From Halichondria panicea (taxonomy: Eukaryota; Porifera; Demospongiae; Suberitida; Halichondriidae): a DNA stretch of 64,000 nt. Under the pieces are notes generated by a model. The model was not told the DNA's origin and ran no database searches. It saw only the letters and a program-made list of their open reading frames with translations. Location of the stretch: assembly GCF_963675165.1 (NCBI RefSeq), contig NC_087391.1:3956646-4020645 (forward strand), given 5' to 3'. Below are positions 23,320 to 36,100 of this stretch, piece by piece. Position 1 is the first letter of the stretch. The number at the start of each line of letters is the position of its first letter. The position numbers and the translations under genes are program-made.

Positions 23320-26300
23320 ATGGCTACGTCTTCAGCTTATGGTGGACGCTCTGCTCAACAGAACAGCCTTAGAAACAGGCAGATAGGTATAAAACTCATC
23401 TGTTGTGTTAAAATCCCACATGGTTGAGCTTTACTTGTATGAAATGCATATATAATATGGAGCTAGATCGAGCTAAATAGAACTACCTAGCTAGCTATGG
23501 ATGAAGCTTTCCGATACAAACTATCTATATTAATAATCTACGGCTTGTCACAGCTGCCTTACAGAGGATGCTCAATCTGAACGAGCACACAGTCTCCAAG
23601 TCGACAGTTGCCGTGGAACCAGTGTGGAAGGTGAGGGTAGCACGTATATTATTTATTTAAAAATTCGTTTTCCCCCGCAGGTACTTATCTATGACAAGAA
23701 TGGATCTGACATCATCTCTCCTCTTCTCACTGTCAAAGAGCTACGTAGCTTAGGAGTCACTCTACATCTGTGAGCATTGCTTCCGGAAAATAATTATGTT
23801 GACGTTTGTGTACATGTACATGTATCCTTGGTACCTGATAGTGACTGTTCTTATTTCGACTGAGCCAAAACCCTTAATTAGGCACTCGCTAAGTCTTGTG
23901 CAAACGTCAGTGTTACAGCTCCCCTTATTTTATTCTCCTCCATTCAACCTTACTTTATCATCCCAATTAATTATGCGCTGGAACTTACTGTACTGTAGTA
24001 CTATGTAGACCAACACTTCATAGCCCACGCCCCCACACACACTAACACTTATAGCCCATGCCACCACACACACTAACACTTATAGCCCACGCCCCCACAC
24101 ACACTAACACCTATAGCCCACGCCCCCACACACTAACACTTATAGCCCACGCCCCCACACACACTAACACTTATAGCCCACGCCCCCACACACACTAACA
24201 CTTATAGCCCACGCCCCCACACACACTAACACCTATAGCCCACGCCCCCACACACACTAACACTTATAGCCCACGTCCCCACACACACTAACACTTATAG
24301 CCCACGCCCCCACCTCAACTCCCCTCATTTTATTCTCCTCCATTCATCCTTAACTTTATCGTAACTATGCACTAGAACTTACTTTACATACTATGTACCA
24401 ACACTTCATAGCCCACACACACACACACACAGACACACATTTGCACCCCCCCACCACACACACACACACACTAACACTTACAGCCCACGCCTCCACCCAC
24501 CCCGCTACACACACACACACATTTGCACCCCCCCACCATACACACTAACACTTATAGTCCACTCCTCCACCCACCCCGCTACACACACACACACATTTGC
24601 ACACACCCCACAGACTCATTGACTCCCCCCGTGAGCAGATCAGAGACGCTGTGGCAGTGTACTTTGTCCTCCCAAATCGTGAGAACATAGCCAAGATCTG
24701 TCAGGACTGCAAGGCCCAGCTCTATGACAACTATTACTTTAACTTCATCACCCCCATCTCACGCTCCCTCCTGGAGGACCTGGCCAAGGCTGCTGTTGAG
24801 AGCAACTGTGTGGCACAAATATCCAAGGTATACTGCTGGGTATGTAGGAGGGGGGGGGGAGGGGGCACTAAGACTGTGTGGTATAGATATCCAAGGTTTA
24901 CTGCTGGGTATGTAGGAGGGGGGGGGAGGGGGCACTAAGACTAGGTATACTGCTGGGTATGTAGGAGGGGGGGGGGAGGGGGCACTAAGACTGTGTGGTA
25001 TAGATATCTAAGGTATACTGCTGGGTATGTAGGAGGGGGGGGAGGGGGCACTAAGACTGGTATACTGCTGGGAGTGTCCAGGGGGGGGCACTAAGACTGT
25101 GTAGTATAGATATCTAAGGTATACTGCTAACAGTGTCGGGGCGGGGGGGTCACTAATATCAACTGTGTGGCACAGATATCCAAGGTATACTGCTGAGTAG
25201 GTAGTAGGGGGGGGAGGGGGCACTAAGACTGTGTGGTATAGATATCTAAGGTACACTGCTGGGTATGTAGGAGGGGGGGGGGGAGGGGGCACTAAGACTG
25301 TGTAGTACAAATATCCAAGGTATACTGCTGGGTATGTAGGATAGGGGGGCACTAAGACTGTGTAGTACAGATATCTAAGGTACACTGCTAACAGTGTCGG
25401 GGGGGGGGAGGGGGTCACTAATAGCAACTGTGTAATGCAAATATCCAAGTATACTTAGCTGGGTGTGTAGGGGGGAGGAGTGCTCTTACTGCGTAGCACA
25501 GATATCTAAACTATACTGCTGCTGAGTGTGTTATAGAGGGGAGGGGGGACTAACTGGGAGTGAGAATCAGTATTCTAGGCTACAAAATTTCCCACGTTCA
25601 GTTGCAATATTCAATTCATTCCTCTGCTGTATTGGTAAGATTTATGATGCTGTTTCTCGTGTAGGTGTATGACCAGTACTTGAACTTTATATCTTTGGAG
25701 GAGGACCTGTTTGTCTCCCGACACCATGACACTAGAGAGCTCTCTTACTACGGTAAGTTAGTGCTCACACTGACTGTATGTAGCATGGCTGACCTGTACT
25801 GTGGGCCCAGTGTTTGGTAGACACAGTAAATGCTACATAAACTTGTGTCTCCAGAATGATACTTTAGAGTGCTTACAAGAGTGGTAAATACAAAGGAGGC
25901 TGGCTTTAAGTTACAACAAGAGTTTCAAGATGGTGGCTTGTTACATTACAAGACTTGGTTGTCGTAGTTTACAAGAGCCACAGGCAGAGTTTGTTAGCAC
26001 CAGTCCTACATGTGTATATAAGACCGTACGTGTAGACCTTGCTGTAGAATTTTACTAATGTGAACAGAAAGCAATCCAGGCCTGATTCGAGGCAAAGAAA
26101 GTACCACGTGATTCACATGTTACACACGTGCGTAACTTTGAGCTATCGGTATTAATCAGAGGAGTGTTACACTGTGCGTGTTTTGTGTACCCAAGAGGAA
26201 ATGATGATATTCTTTCCCTGTGCAGCTCTAAATCGTACTGATGCGCAGGACACTGACGTTCAGAGCATCTGTGACACACTCGTGGAGTCTCTCTTCTCCG

Positions 26301-29300
26301 TCTTTGTCACTGCAGGTGGGTGTGGTCAGTATTTTACTGCATAGTTCTGCCTTCCTGCATATACCTCCTTATGATTCTTACAAGCCCTCCTAAATATCAC
26401 GCTCTCATGTACCCCTCGAACCACACTCGATCATTCTACATGTACATGTAGTCTACTGTTGAGTAGACATCACTTCTAATACTGACATTCACATACATTA
26501 TGAAATTTCAACACCATAGCAGTATTTTCCATACATGTAGGTCCGAAACTGCATTTTTCGGTTCCGCTATAATTATTTATCTTGCACTCATAATTATTAT
26601 TCCACCACACACCCTCAGGCTCTATCCCGGTGATCCGATGCCCCAAGGGCAATGCTGCAGAGATGGTGGCAATGGGACTAGACAAGAAGATACGAGACAA
26701 CTTGAGGGACCCCAGGAGCAGCATGTTCACCGGGGACAATATGGCACAGATAAGGTCAGGGTGGTGTGTGCACACTCTCTGTGTGCCCCAATTCTGCACT
26801 TACGACACAAACGTTTTGGGTATGACTCGTAAATTCAGTAACTAGTACAGGGTTTTGCAAAATCCTTGCAACATTAACAAAAGCGTGGCGTTTCTTATAA
26901 TTATGGAAGAAGTGTTGAGGGTTGAGCGTTCCATATTAAAACATTCAACCCTCAACGCTTTTTGTTGATGTTGCAAAGATTCTGCAAAACCCTGTACCTA
27001 TTCACTAGAATTGTTTATAGACGTGTAATTAATTTGCTAAAGTACTGTTCTCTTTCTGTTCTCTTTTTGCTCCTATAGTAGCTTTTCGTGATAATGTACA
27101 ATTATTAAGCGATATAAGGAAAGACAATTAACCGGTCTCACCCAATAACACATACATGTACGTAGAAGGAAATTTAACAGAATCGTGATTGTCAGTTTAG
27201 AGTTTCATACTCAATTCTTGCTTGTCTTTCCAAGGCCTTTCCTCTCGTACTTTCCCTGTTTGCTGCTAGGCAATACACCTTTGTTTCTGATCACAGGCGT
27301 CCTCCATCTCCTGACAGATTTGTCTGACTTTCCAATAATACTAGAAACCAGTATGGCTGCGTCAGTCGCCTGCATGCTGAAGTGTTGGGTGAACAAGTAA
27401 CAGAGAAAAACACCCAAGCTTTGAAGATCATGATGATTCAGCTTAGCCATCCACTCATTGCAAAATTGTCTCAAAATCTCATCCTTTGTTCTTGGATCGC
27501 TGCCATTATCAGTTGAATCTGTGTCACTATCTGGTTCAGAGTCTGTGTGTTCTTGTGTGCTTGCAGTAGAGGGATTCGTAGACGTTGCGGATATTTCTGG
27601 CTTAGAGGAGGTAGAATAAGCAAGACCTCGTGCTGTTGATCTAGTCTGATTGGGACAACTTATGCTCACAGTATGAGAAGATGAGAGGGCAGTATTTGTT
27701 GCCACCATGTTTGGATTCTCTGCTTCTTTTCTTCTTCTTTTTGCAGCTATAGCAGCTGCTCTAGCAGCAGCACACTGCAGCTGTCTCTTACTCTTGCGTG
27801 GCATTTGTACTAAAATTGAGTGGTAATTAATGTGGGAAGATGCATAACTATAGCAACCAACCACAGGCCTTGTGAAGGAGGCTAACCACATTCCTGATAA
27901 TGTCACTTCCTGACAATCTCATTCTAAAGTGACCAATGAGTATTGATTATTTTGCTCCTTGTGCAGTTTCACTCGCCCCCTCTTGGTGATACTGGACCGG
28001 AACATTGACCTGGCCACGCCCCTCCACCACACCTGGACCTATCAGGCCCTCACACACGACGTACTTGTGAGTGGCAAGTCAGACTACTATAGAGATGTAC
28101 ACCTCCACCTTTGTGCATGTCTTTGAGTATTGGTGTGATACTTCATGTGTACTTTTCATTGTGCTGGCTGCCCACGTACGACGTCATGTGTGTACTTTGG
28201 GATTCTTTTACCGATTAGAGAATTTTTAGTGATACGTATACAAATATGCATTTGTACATGTATACACTACACAATTTTGATTGATTTTCCCATTCATAAT
28301 GTTCTCGATCCATAGCAAGTTATAGGCACATACGAATACTTCATGCATGTATTGTATTTTATTGTATACACCATACTGCATGTCCAGCTGTAGTCCATGT
28401 AGTCCAGGCATTCTTGCGTACTATAATATCTAACCCCCCTCACAGAGCCTGAACTTGAACCGTGTGACCATTCCCCCCTCGACAGAGCCGGGACAGCCCT
28501 CACTCGAGCAAGAGAAGACGTACGACCTCTCGCCAGCTGATAACTTTTGGATGGGCCACAGAGGAAGGTGAGTGGGAGTCATGCACTTAAATATTACATG
28601 CACATGTAGTGATACTAAGGTTTGTGAAGAACAGTAACATCGTCATTTGTACAGACGTACAGTATATCGTAGCCTATAAAAGTTACTGGCCCTTTGAAGA
28701 TCTACGGAGAAAATTATGGAATGTCATAAAACAACACTAATATTCAGAGTCAAGCTTACGTACGTAGACATGACGGCTGCCCCCTCCACTCGCACCACGG
28801 CCTCTGCCCCCACCCCCGCCACCTGCACCACGGCCTCTGCCCCCACCCCCGCCACCTGCACCACAGTTCCCTCCACCTCCACCCGTATTGCGGCCTCGAC
28901 GACTTTTCATTGGAGGAGGAGGCAGATCCTCCTCTTCGAGACTAGACTCCGACTGTGTCGGGGATGGCAAGACCTGCTGAGGACTGTCCTGGCCCAAGCT
29001 GTTCTCCACTTTTATACATGTAGGGGGTCTAGGATTGTTGACTATATTAAAAATGGACCACAAACATGTAGCAACTCGCTTACCTTTTGACATCTTCCTT
29101 CTTTGTTATGTTAGAAAGCACTGACAGGTATATTCTCAAAAATAATTATAGAATAGTATATATACTGCTCTATATTTAGACTATACACATGTACAACATG
29201 TAGTATCATGGCTACTCAACCTCGAATGCTAGATCTACATGTCTGGAGTGAATGAACAAACTATTTGGCTGGCTAGCATAAGCATAAATACTTTTGTAGC

Positions 29301-32300
29301 ATAAGCATAAAAATTAATATTGTTACTGATAGACTACATGTAAAAGAAATAAAGGGAATCTTTCCACATACATTGTATGCAATGTGAAAAATTGCTGGGG
29401 GAAGCAGAAAGCAGGAAGAGCTGTACAGCAATCTGTTACTGTCATGAACATGTGCAGCTATAGTGTTGAAACATTGCATTCGCATTTCCAATTGACATTT
29501 ATTATTTAAGCCTAAATTGATGTAAATTAATGTTGTAGAAGGTACATTAGTCACCCACAATGTCACATCTCCCACCCACATTCCTCCCATCCTCACAGCC
29601 CATTCCCGACGGTGGCGGATGCAGTGCAGGGGGAACTAGACGAGTACAAAAAGTCAGAGGAGGAAGTGCTCAAACTCAAGTCTGTGATGGGAGTGTCCGA
29701 AGAAGATGATCCTGATGTAGTAGCGGGGGCACTCACTGACAACACAGCCAAGCTCACATCAGCAATCAGGTGTGTGTAGAATAACATAGCTTATGGTTAG
29801 AGGAGTGTGGCTAACCTTAAAACGTATGCTCTTCAGATGGTAATCTAGAGTGTGTGAGTGAGTCATAGTACTTGTAGTACGTATGTGTACAGTGCATGTA
29901 TGGTGTGGCTGAGGGTACTCACTAAAACACATACAGCAAAGCTCTTCTCTTTGCAAATGTACTAGCACCAGTTAGTTATTAAGTTAGTTGGGTTCCCTAA
30001 CTGGCAGTGTGCATGAAGACACCATCCTCTAGTTACTGTTTGTTCTCTCCCCACACATCTCCACCACACCATCAATCGTCAATACCTGTTTAGTTCTCTA
30101 CCTGAGTTGCTGGAGCAGAAGAAGAGGATCGACATGCACACCAACATAGCCACAGCTCTACTCGAGGAGATTAAGGTACACAGCAGCTAGCACTGTGAAT
30201 TCTTATGATCTGAGGAGTTGCTAAGTTCATGTTCACTTCTACTTGCTATACGCACTGAATTGGGAAGTAGGTTCTTTTAGGCTAGCTTTAGAGCAGTACG
30301 TCTGAGTCAGTTAGTGTTGTCCAGAAATCTGATCCCCATAATCCCCTTACATTGTTTGTTGACCCTTCTCTTGGTACCGTAACCTCTATTTTAACACCAG
30401 ATGTTAAATATCTGTCTAAAGTGAACACTATTTTTATGTTATTTCCAGGAGCGCAAGCTGGACACCTTCTTTGAAATGGAGGACAAGATGATCACAAAGT
30501 CATCACTGGTTAGTGGCTCTGCATTCTTAATTTAGATGCATTTAATGCCTTGTAGTAGTAACTTGGTGCCCTTACAAGTTACTTTTGGAGTACATGTGTA
30601 CAGTACGTAGGTCTAGAGCATTTTTGAGTTTGCTCAAATGACTCGTACCACGATGATGAAGGACTAGCATAACCATTCTGACTCTATAGGACAAGTCAGT
30701 GTTGGACATAGTCTCTGATCCTTCCGCCGGTACACCCGAGGACAAGATGCGACTTTTCGTTATTTACTACCTCCTCTCCCCTGACATGACAGAGGGAGAG
30801 CTGACTCAGTACACGGCTGCCCTGGAGAGTGTGGGGGCGGATGTGCGGCCACTGGAGTACCTCAAGAAGTGGAAGTGAGTGATAGTCTGTGTACTGACAG
30901 TATTACATCGCATCTTAGCAGAAGTGTATACAACTGTACAACTGTGCAATAATACACTTAGATCTGTGTGTATAGATTGAGCATGGACTGTACAGAGCTA
31001 GCTCAATGTTTACCTTTCTTATGATTCGTGTCCCTTTTCACCTCACCTCACTTGAAATACACCGAGTTGTTACAAAACAGAAGTTGACCACTAAGTTTGC
31101 ACATTGGAACCATTGCTCATTGTCCTAACTTTGTACACAACTATTTATTTCTTCATTTAAAGTGAGTGAAAAGGATTGTATATATTTGAGGACATTAAAC
31201 GAACGTGTTGGCTTTAATTACGGCATTAGTTGGTTCCGGAATTCTGAGTGTAATTAAAAAAGTCGGGGACGCCCTTTTACACTCAAAATATAATTATATC
31301 TGCTCAGGCAATATTTGACAAATTTATTATTGACTGTGTTCACATCGTATCCCCCCAGGGCATACACCAAGATGGCCGCCAACCCGCAGGCACAGCGTCT
31401 CGGCTCTCAGACCGCCTCCACTTCCTCCATGAGCACCATGTTCTCTAAGATGATGAGCACTGGGTCAAAGCTCGTCATGGAGGGTGTCAAGAGCTTTGTT
31501 GTGGGGAAAAAGGTGAGTTTTTATTAATATCAGAGACTGCTGTATATATATTATGTGTGGTACCATTATATTTCTTTAGAATTTGCCTGTAACTCGGATA
31601 GTTGATCAGCTCATGGAGCTCAAGAGTTCGAAGGTCAGTATTAGTGGCTCGCTTAAAGCTCTCAATCCCATATGTTGCACTGTCTCAAGAGTGGCCGAAT
31701 TAACGAGAGTCTATAATACTGCATCTGTATGTACACGCAATTGTTTATCTTTTCTTTAGACAACTGACGACTATCGTTATCTCGACCCTAAGATTCTAAG
31801 AGTAACTGACAGGTACGTGGTATTACATGTACATGTACTACCGTGAAGAAGAAAATGTGACTTTTTTGTACACATTTTTCCCGTCCAGCTCATCAATTCC
31901 TAGGAGTAAAACACCTTTCCAAGAAGTGAGCATTTGTGCTGGTGTAATAATTTATTTTGTTCATGATGAACCTTTAGTATTTCACTATATTTATAGGCAC
32001 TGTATACTTTGCAGTCTGATGATACACAACTGATTTTTTTCAGCTCCCATTTCGATGTACCTATAATTATTGTGACTATGCTTCCCTCGCAGGCATATGT
32101 GTTTGTGGTTGGCGGGGGCAACTACATAGAGTACCAGAATTTGTTGGAGTATTGTCGGCGAGGCCAGGGGATCAAGAATGTCACGTATGGAACAAGTGAA
32201 CTCATGAACGCCAGTCAGTTCCTCAGTCAGGTGGGTCTCAGCTTCTCAAAATGTATACTGTTTTGTTCTTACATGTACATACCGTATATCGTATTACTAT

Positions 32301-32880
32301 AATATTTTGCTGATGAAAAACCTTTGCGAATGAGCCAAATCAGCAGAAAATTTAACTTTTGCAATCTAACTATTGCATTCTGGCAAGGATCGTGTGTATT
32401 TACTAGTACTAATTTAGGTTTTGCGATTTTATTGTTGCGAATTGATCAACCCTCGCAAATTTCGCATATAAACGATGCTCGCAAAACATTTTAGCAATCG
32501 GTGGCGGGTATAATATTTCGAGGGTATAAATGTTTGTGGTTTTTGCTGATTTAGCACATACTGCAAACATTTATACTCACAAATTTATACCCTCTAAATA
32601 TACCCGCTATACAGTAGTCAGCTGCCTATGATGAACTACATCTATGTAAAGTATTACGTACATGCTTGATGCACGTACAATAGTGTGTGTGTGAATTTTG
32701 TAATTGCAATTTCTTTTACACGACTGGGGCGTAGTGACTTAAAATGATAACTATTATACCAGCTGCATTTTAAACTCTCGGTATTAATTCATGTGATCCC
32801 TATTATGGCTAGCACTGATAAGCAGTCCATTACATAATGCTTTTCTTCCCATGCAGCTTTCCAAGCTCGGTCAGATTTGA
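23320..32880 (+). CDS. SCFD1: Sec1 family domain-containing protein 1 (Sly1)
   Basis: SM protein that binds syntaxin-5/syntaxin-18-type SNAREs and promotes ER-Golgi membrane fusion (family knowledge). Nineteen exons: 23320-23386, 23554-23630, 23681-23769, 24614-24827, 25665-25752, 26226-26315, 26619-26754, 27967-28066, 28446-28567, 29599-29769, 30094-30175, 30449-30508, 30690-30874, 31359-31512, 31580-31633, 31760-31812, 31889-31925, 32093-32230, 32857-32880. All phases agree; 646 aa against 642 in human. Diagnostic stretches are [103 protein letters not shown] and [14 protein letters not shown]. Intron 3 is a minisatellite, intron 4 contains copies of the exon-4 end, and introns 7 and 9 hold antisense ORFs. 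Confidence 0.97.
24010..24330. repeat. 31-bp minisatellite in SCFD1 intron 3
   Basis: About nine copies of a 31-bp unit containing AACACTTATAGCCCACGCCC and CACACACACT. Degenerate CA-rich copies continue to about 24600, right up to the acceptor of exon 4 at 24614, so most of this intron is simple repeat. Confidence 0.9.
24828..25560. repeat. Degenerate tandem array carrying copies of the exon-4 end
   Basis: Intron 4 of SCFD1 consists largely of roughly 65-110 bp units, each with a G-run, GGGCACTAAGACTGTGTGGT and ATAGATATCCAAGGTATACT. The last 20 bases of exon 4 (24808-24827) and its donor have the same form, so the array seems to have arisen by repeated duplication of an exon end plus the start of the intron. 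About nine copies can be counted. Confidence 0.85.
26845..26997. mobile_element. 153-bp MITE with CTA target-site duplication
   Basis: Begins GTACAGGGTTTTGCAAAATC and ends GATTCTGCAAAACCCTGTAC; inside, AACAAAAAGCG-type arms are also inverted. CTA flanks both ends. Almost the whole element is a palindrome with a short AT-rich centre. It lies in SCFD1 intron 7 beside a transposase-related ORF, but no link between the two is shown. Confidence 0.85.
27211..27804 (-). pseudogene. N-terminal fragment of a DDE-type transposase-like protein
   Basis: Open frame of 197 codons antisense within SCFD1 intron 7, starting [10 protein letters not shown]. An N-terminal Ala/Arg/Lys-rich segment is followed by a Ser/Thr/Asp-rich linker and then a helical block with [33 protein letters not shown] and [16 protein letters not shown]. 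That block resembles the helix-turn-helix region ahead of the DDE catalytic domain in a transposase-like family that I remember as abundant in sponge genomes. The catalytic domain is absent here, so this is a truncated copy or a first exon whose partner is lost. Family assignment is from memory and tentative. Confidence 0.5.
28737..29093 (-). CDS. Possible nested antisense gene, Gly/Arg-rich small protein
   Basis: Inside SCFD1 intron 9, minus strand. ATG TCA AAA G is followed by a GTAAGC donor, a 42-bp putative intron (29042-29083) and a TATAG acceptor; joined exons 29084-29093 and 28737-29041 give 104 codons. The product would have a Glu/Pro-rich middle and a C-terminal run of [10 protein letters not shown]-like repeats, of the sort seen in RNA-binding RGG tails. 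No recognisable domain. The Gly-rich part is encoded by a GC-rich tandem repeat, so it could also be a chance frame. Confidence 0.25.
   Translation of the reverse strand: MSKGKRVATCLWSIFNIVNNPRPPTCIKVENSLGQDSPQQVLPSPTQSESSLEEEDLPPPPMKSRRGRNTGGGGGNCGAGGGGGGRGRGAGGGGGGRGRGASGGGSRHVYVRKLDSEY
32281..32620. mobile_element. Composite inverted-repeat elements in SCFD1 intron 18
   Basis: 32281-32475 is an inverted copy of 49040-49212 (shared GCGAATTGATCAACCCTCGC and GGATCGTGTGTATTT-like segments). Next to it, 32500-32620 is a palindrome with TTTCGAGGGTATAAATGTTT inverted against AACATTTATACTCACAAATTT and ending CGCTATACAGTAG, related to the 55303-55520 element. Confidence 0.65.
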
Positions 32881-33105
32881 GAAGGGTGCTTGTGGACACT
32901 GACTGTACATGTACAATCAATTAACTCCTGGTCTATTTGTATGCATGCCTTAACTTTTCATCGTATATGAGCAAGAATTATGGCAATTGATAACACAATC
33001 ATAATTATTATTACATTGAGAGATGATTGATTACAAGAAGATCGAAATTGAAAATTAACTAAAAATCACAAACAGTCCTGACACAACTACACTTTCGTAC
33101 GTCTG
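32881..33105. other. Convergent 3' gap between SCFD1 and transporter copy 1
   Basis: 225 bp between two converging stop codons. AT-rich; must contain both polyadenylation sites. No other feature seen. Confidence 0.5.
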
Positions 33106-36100
33106 TCATCTCTTGTTGTCTTTGTCACCGTGACTACGACCAGTCTCGGCTGCCCCGTACCCTATCCCACTCGTCCCCAGTAATCCCTCGCTCTCTGCTA
33201 ACTTGGTGGAGGCCTCAGAATCGTCACCTATGCATGATTTATTTATAGGGTCACAACATTATGTACCCAACACCGATTACCAATTTAATGCCACAGCAAA
33301 GAAACTGTCACATGCTGGTATATCCAGTGTTAACCATTAGCGTCAAGCAATAATAAATTAATTATAATTATAATTATAATTATCATAATTGTATAAATAA
33401 TTAATTATAATATTAAGATAATTGATGTCGATCTCCAAACGAGCTAGAATACAATTTACCTCTGTTGACAGACACGAAGTCTTCAATGTTGACCAGTCGT
33501 CTGTTGGCCATTCGTCTCTTAGGACAGCACCTAAGGCAGCAGACATCCAGTCTGATGACTCGTTTGCCCGAACTCAGTCTATCATCCTGTGTGTGTGAGG
33601 GGTGGGTTGTATTGGGTGCAGAAAAGAGCTGATATATTTTTCACAAGAGGAAGGTGTCATTTAATACATTATAGTAATGTAATGATGATCTACTATCTAT
33701 CTCTAATGCTTGTACACTATCTGAAAAGCAAAGCAACTACCGTATAGCGGGTAATTTCGTGGAGTAAAAAATTCGTTAAACTCAAAAACGGTGATTTTTG
33801 CGAGTAAACATTTTGTTTAACTGCATTGCATGCGTTTCGCGGTAAACCATGCCTACGTTTTCGTGGAGGTCAGCTTGCCCACGAAAATTACCCACTATAT
33901 ACGGTATATCAGTACAGTGTGTAACTGTACACCATAAGCTACACCCCTCACCATGTAGCTTGAGAAGAGTACCATGAGCAGCCCAGCTAGCAGGGCCACT
34001 GTCCCTACATATTGCCAGGGGGCAAATGACTCTCCGACCAATAGGAACGCAGCAATACCAGTCACCAACACCTATGGTACAGGGGATACAAACGTACAAC
34101 ACTTGTAAATCTCAAATAGTCAACAAGAACAGCTACACAAGAGGCTCGCTAATTTTGAGTGCTTTTTTAAATTAAGTTTGGATCATAAGTGTGTTTTGCA
34201 GCTCTCAGGAGCTCCATGTGATGTAATATAGATGTAAATCCAACTCGTACGAGTAATCTAAGAGTGTGTGTACCTGCAATGGCCAGAATGCTGTCACGAT
34301 GGCCGAGGAGAGATGGAGATTGGCCCATGTGAGGAGAAGGTAGCAGAGGCAAGACGTCACAAAGATGGCATACACTAGAGCATAGATACTCTGTAAGAAA
34401 AACAAACATTCACTATAACTATGGCAAAAGACATAATGTTAATTCTTGTGGGTTGAATGTCCACTCACATCTGGCGGTAGGTAGAAGGCATCAGTTTGTC
34501 CAGTGAAGACAAAGTAGAGTGAGGCTATTGCCATGAACAATGCTCCAAATCCATAGCTATATGCCGTCACGGCAACCGGATGCTCTCTCCATTTACCTAG
34601 AGGAGAGAGGTCAATATTTGGAATTGGGTCCATGGTAAAAAGAGGGTGTACATTGTATAACCTAGCTATGTGACTGTATATTCACATGCACATGCCAATA
34701 AATTCAGACGACATCCCAACAAATTATGGTATTGTAGATTTAATGCATAAATTAACTCACAGTCCATTTTCTTGAAGATAAATCTCTTTTGCAGAATGAC
34801 GTAGGTCGCCTATACACACATACAGTTCATAGTAGACAATGAAGCATGCATGAAATCAACATGTATGTGTTGTAGTAGTAAGTACACACTCACTGTTAGA
34901 AACGTATTGAAGAAGACCATAATGTACCCTATAAATTTCTGTCCGGTCCCCCTATCACCTGCAATGGAAAACTATGAGATTTTCGACCAACAAAACTACG
35001 GAAGCAGTCAAAAGAATCGTGTGCTATAAGCTTATTGGTGAAACAACTGAAATTCTTCACACGTACACCACATTAATACTTTGATGCCAGAAACCTGGTT
35101 GAAATATCGTGTTGTGTCTCGTATATACCGTATAGCGGGTAATTTTCGGGGGACAAAATATTCGTGGTTCAGCAATATTGAGACATTTCGTGGGTAATAT
35201 TTTCGTGGTTGGAGCTTGCACTGCAGGTAAAGGTAGGCAAGGTCGCTTCATTCGTGGGTAAAATATTCGTTGTCAGACCTCCAACCACGAAAACAACGAA
35301 TATTTTGCCCCACGAAAATTACACGCTATACGGTAGCATGCAATACTATAGACACACATCTTGTACAGAGGGTACTCTCACCTGGGTCAGTGGAGTTGGA
35401 TCCGTTGGCGGGTGTGATGTACGATGACTCATCATCCGCCCCCGTCAGTGCCACCTCGATGGCCCCAGCCACTGACAGCAGGATACCCACAAACCGCGCC
35501 CAAGAGTGCAACTGTACAATAGAGAAAAGCGAGTGAAATTTAGCGTGTAAATAGTTACACTCAAATCCGAAAATGCACATACAGGTGAAATACCTAGCAA
35601 ACAATCTATGCAGTTCGGGGAATTTGAAATTACTGCTCGAGATTTAGTCTTTCATGGACACATGATCAACTATGATAATCACTCACGTGTACAGCCCTGG
35701 GCAGTTTCTCGGTGCATGTGACCATACTCAGTAGTACTGCCCACACTGGCATTATTGGCTGAGGGGACGAGATAAATGATGTACCTTTAGTCAATAGTGC
35801 CACACTTATGTGACTCTTCAATATTTTATTATACATTCTAATTATTTTTACAACACTCCAATTTTACTAAACTTCTAATCACAAATATGTACATGGTAAC
35901 CAGGGACGACAATGGCTAAGAACACCTGTATAAGCAGTGTAACAATACGAAGAACACATGCACACAACTACATGTAAACAGGCCGACACATATATAGAAG
36001 AGAAGGCTGAAACATAAAAGCGCTACCACTGTGTTAGAGTGGTAGCCGCTCATATTGATTCACGTTACACACAACAGCACAGTGTACCTGATACGCTGAT

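Noticed and set aside
23247-23387. Upstream ATG frame before SCFD1
   Set aside because: Runs into a stop within the first exon; the ATG at 23320 leads in phase into exon 2.
25008-25448. 146-codon Pro/Tyr-rich minus-strand ORF
   Set aside because: Lies wholly in the SCFD1 intron 4 tandem array; low complexity.
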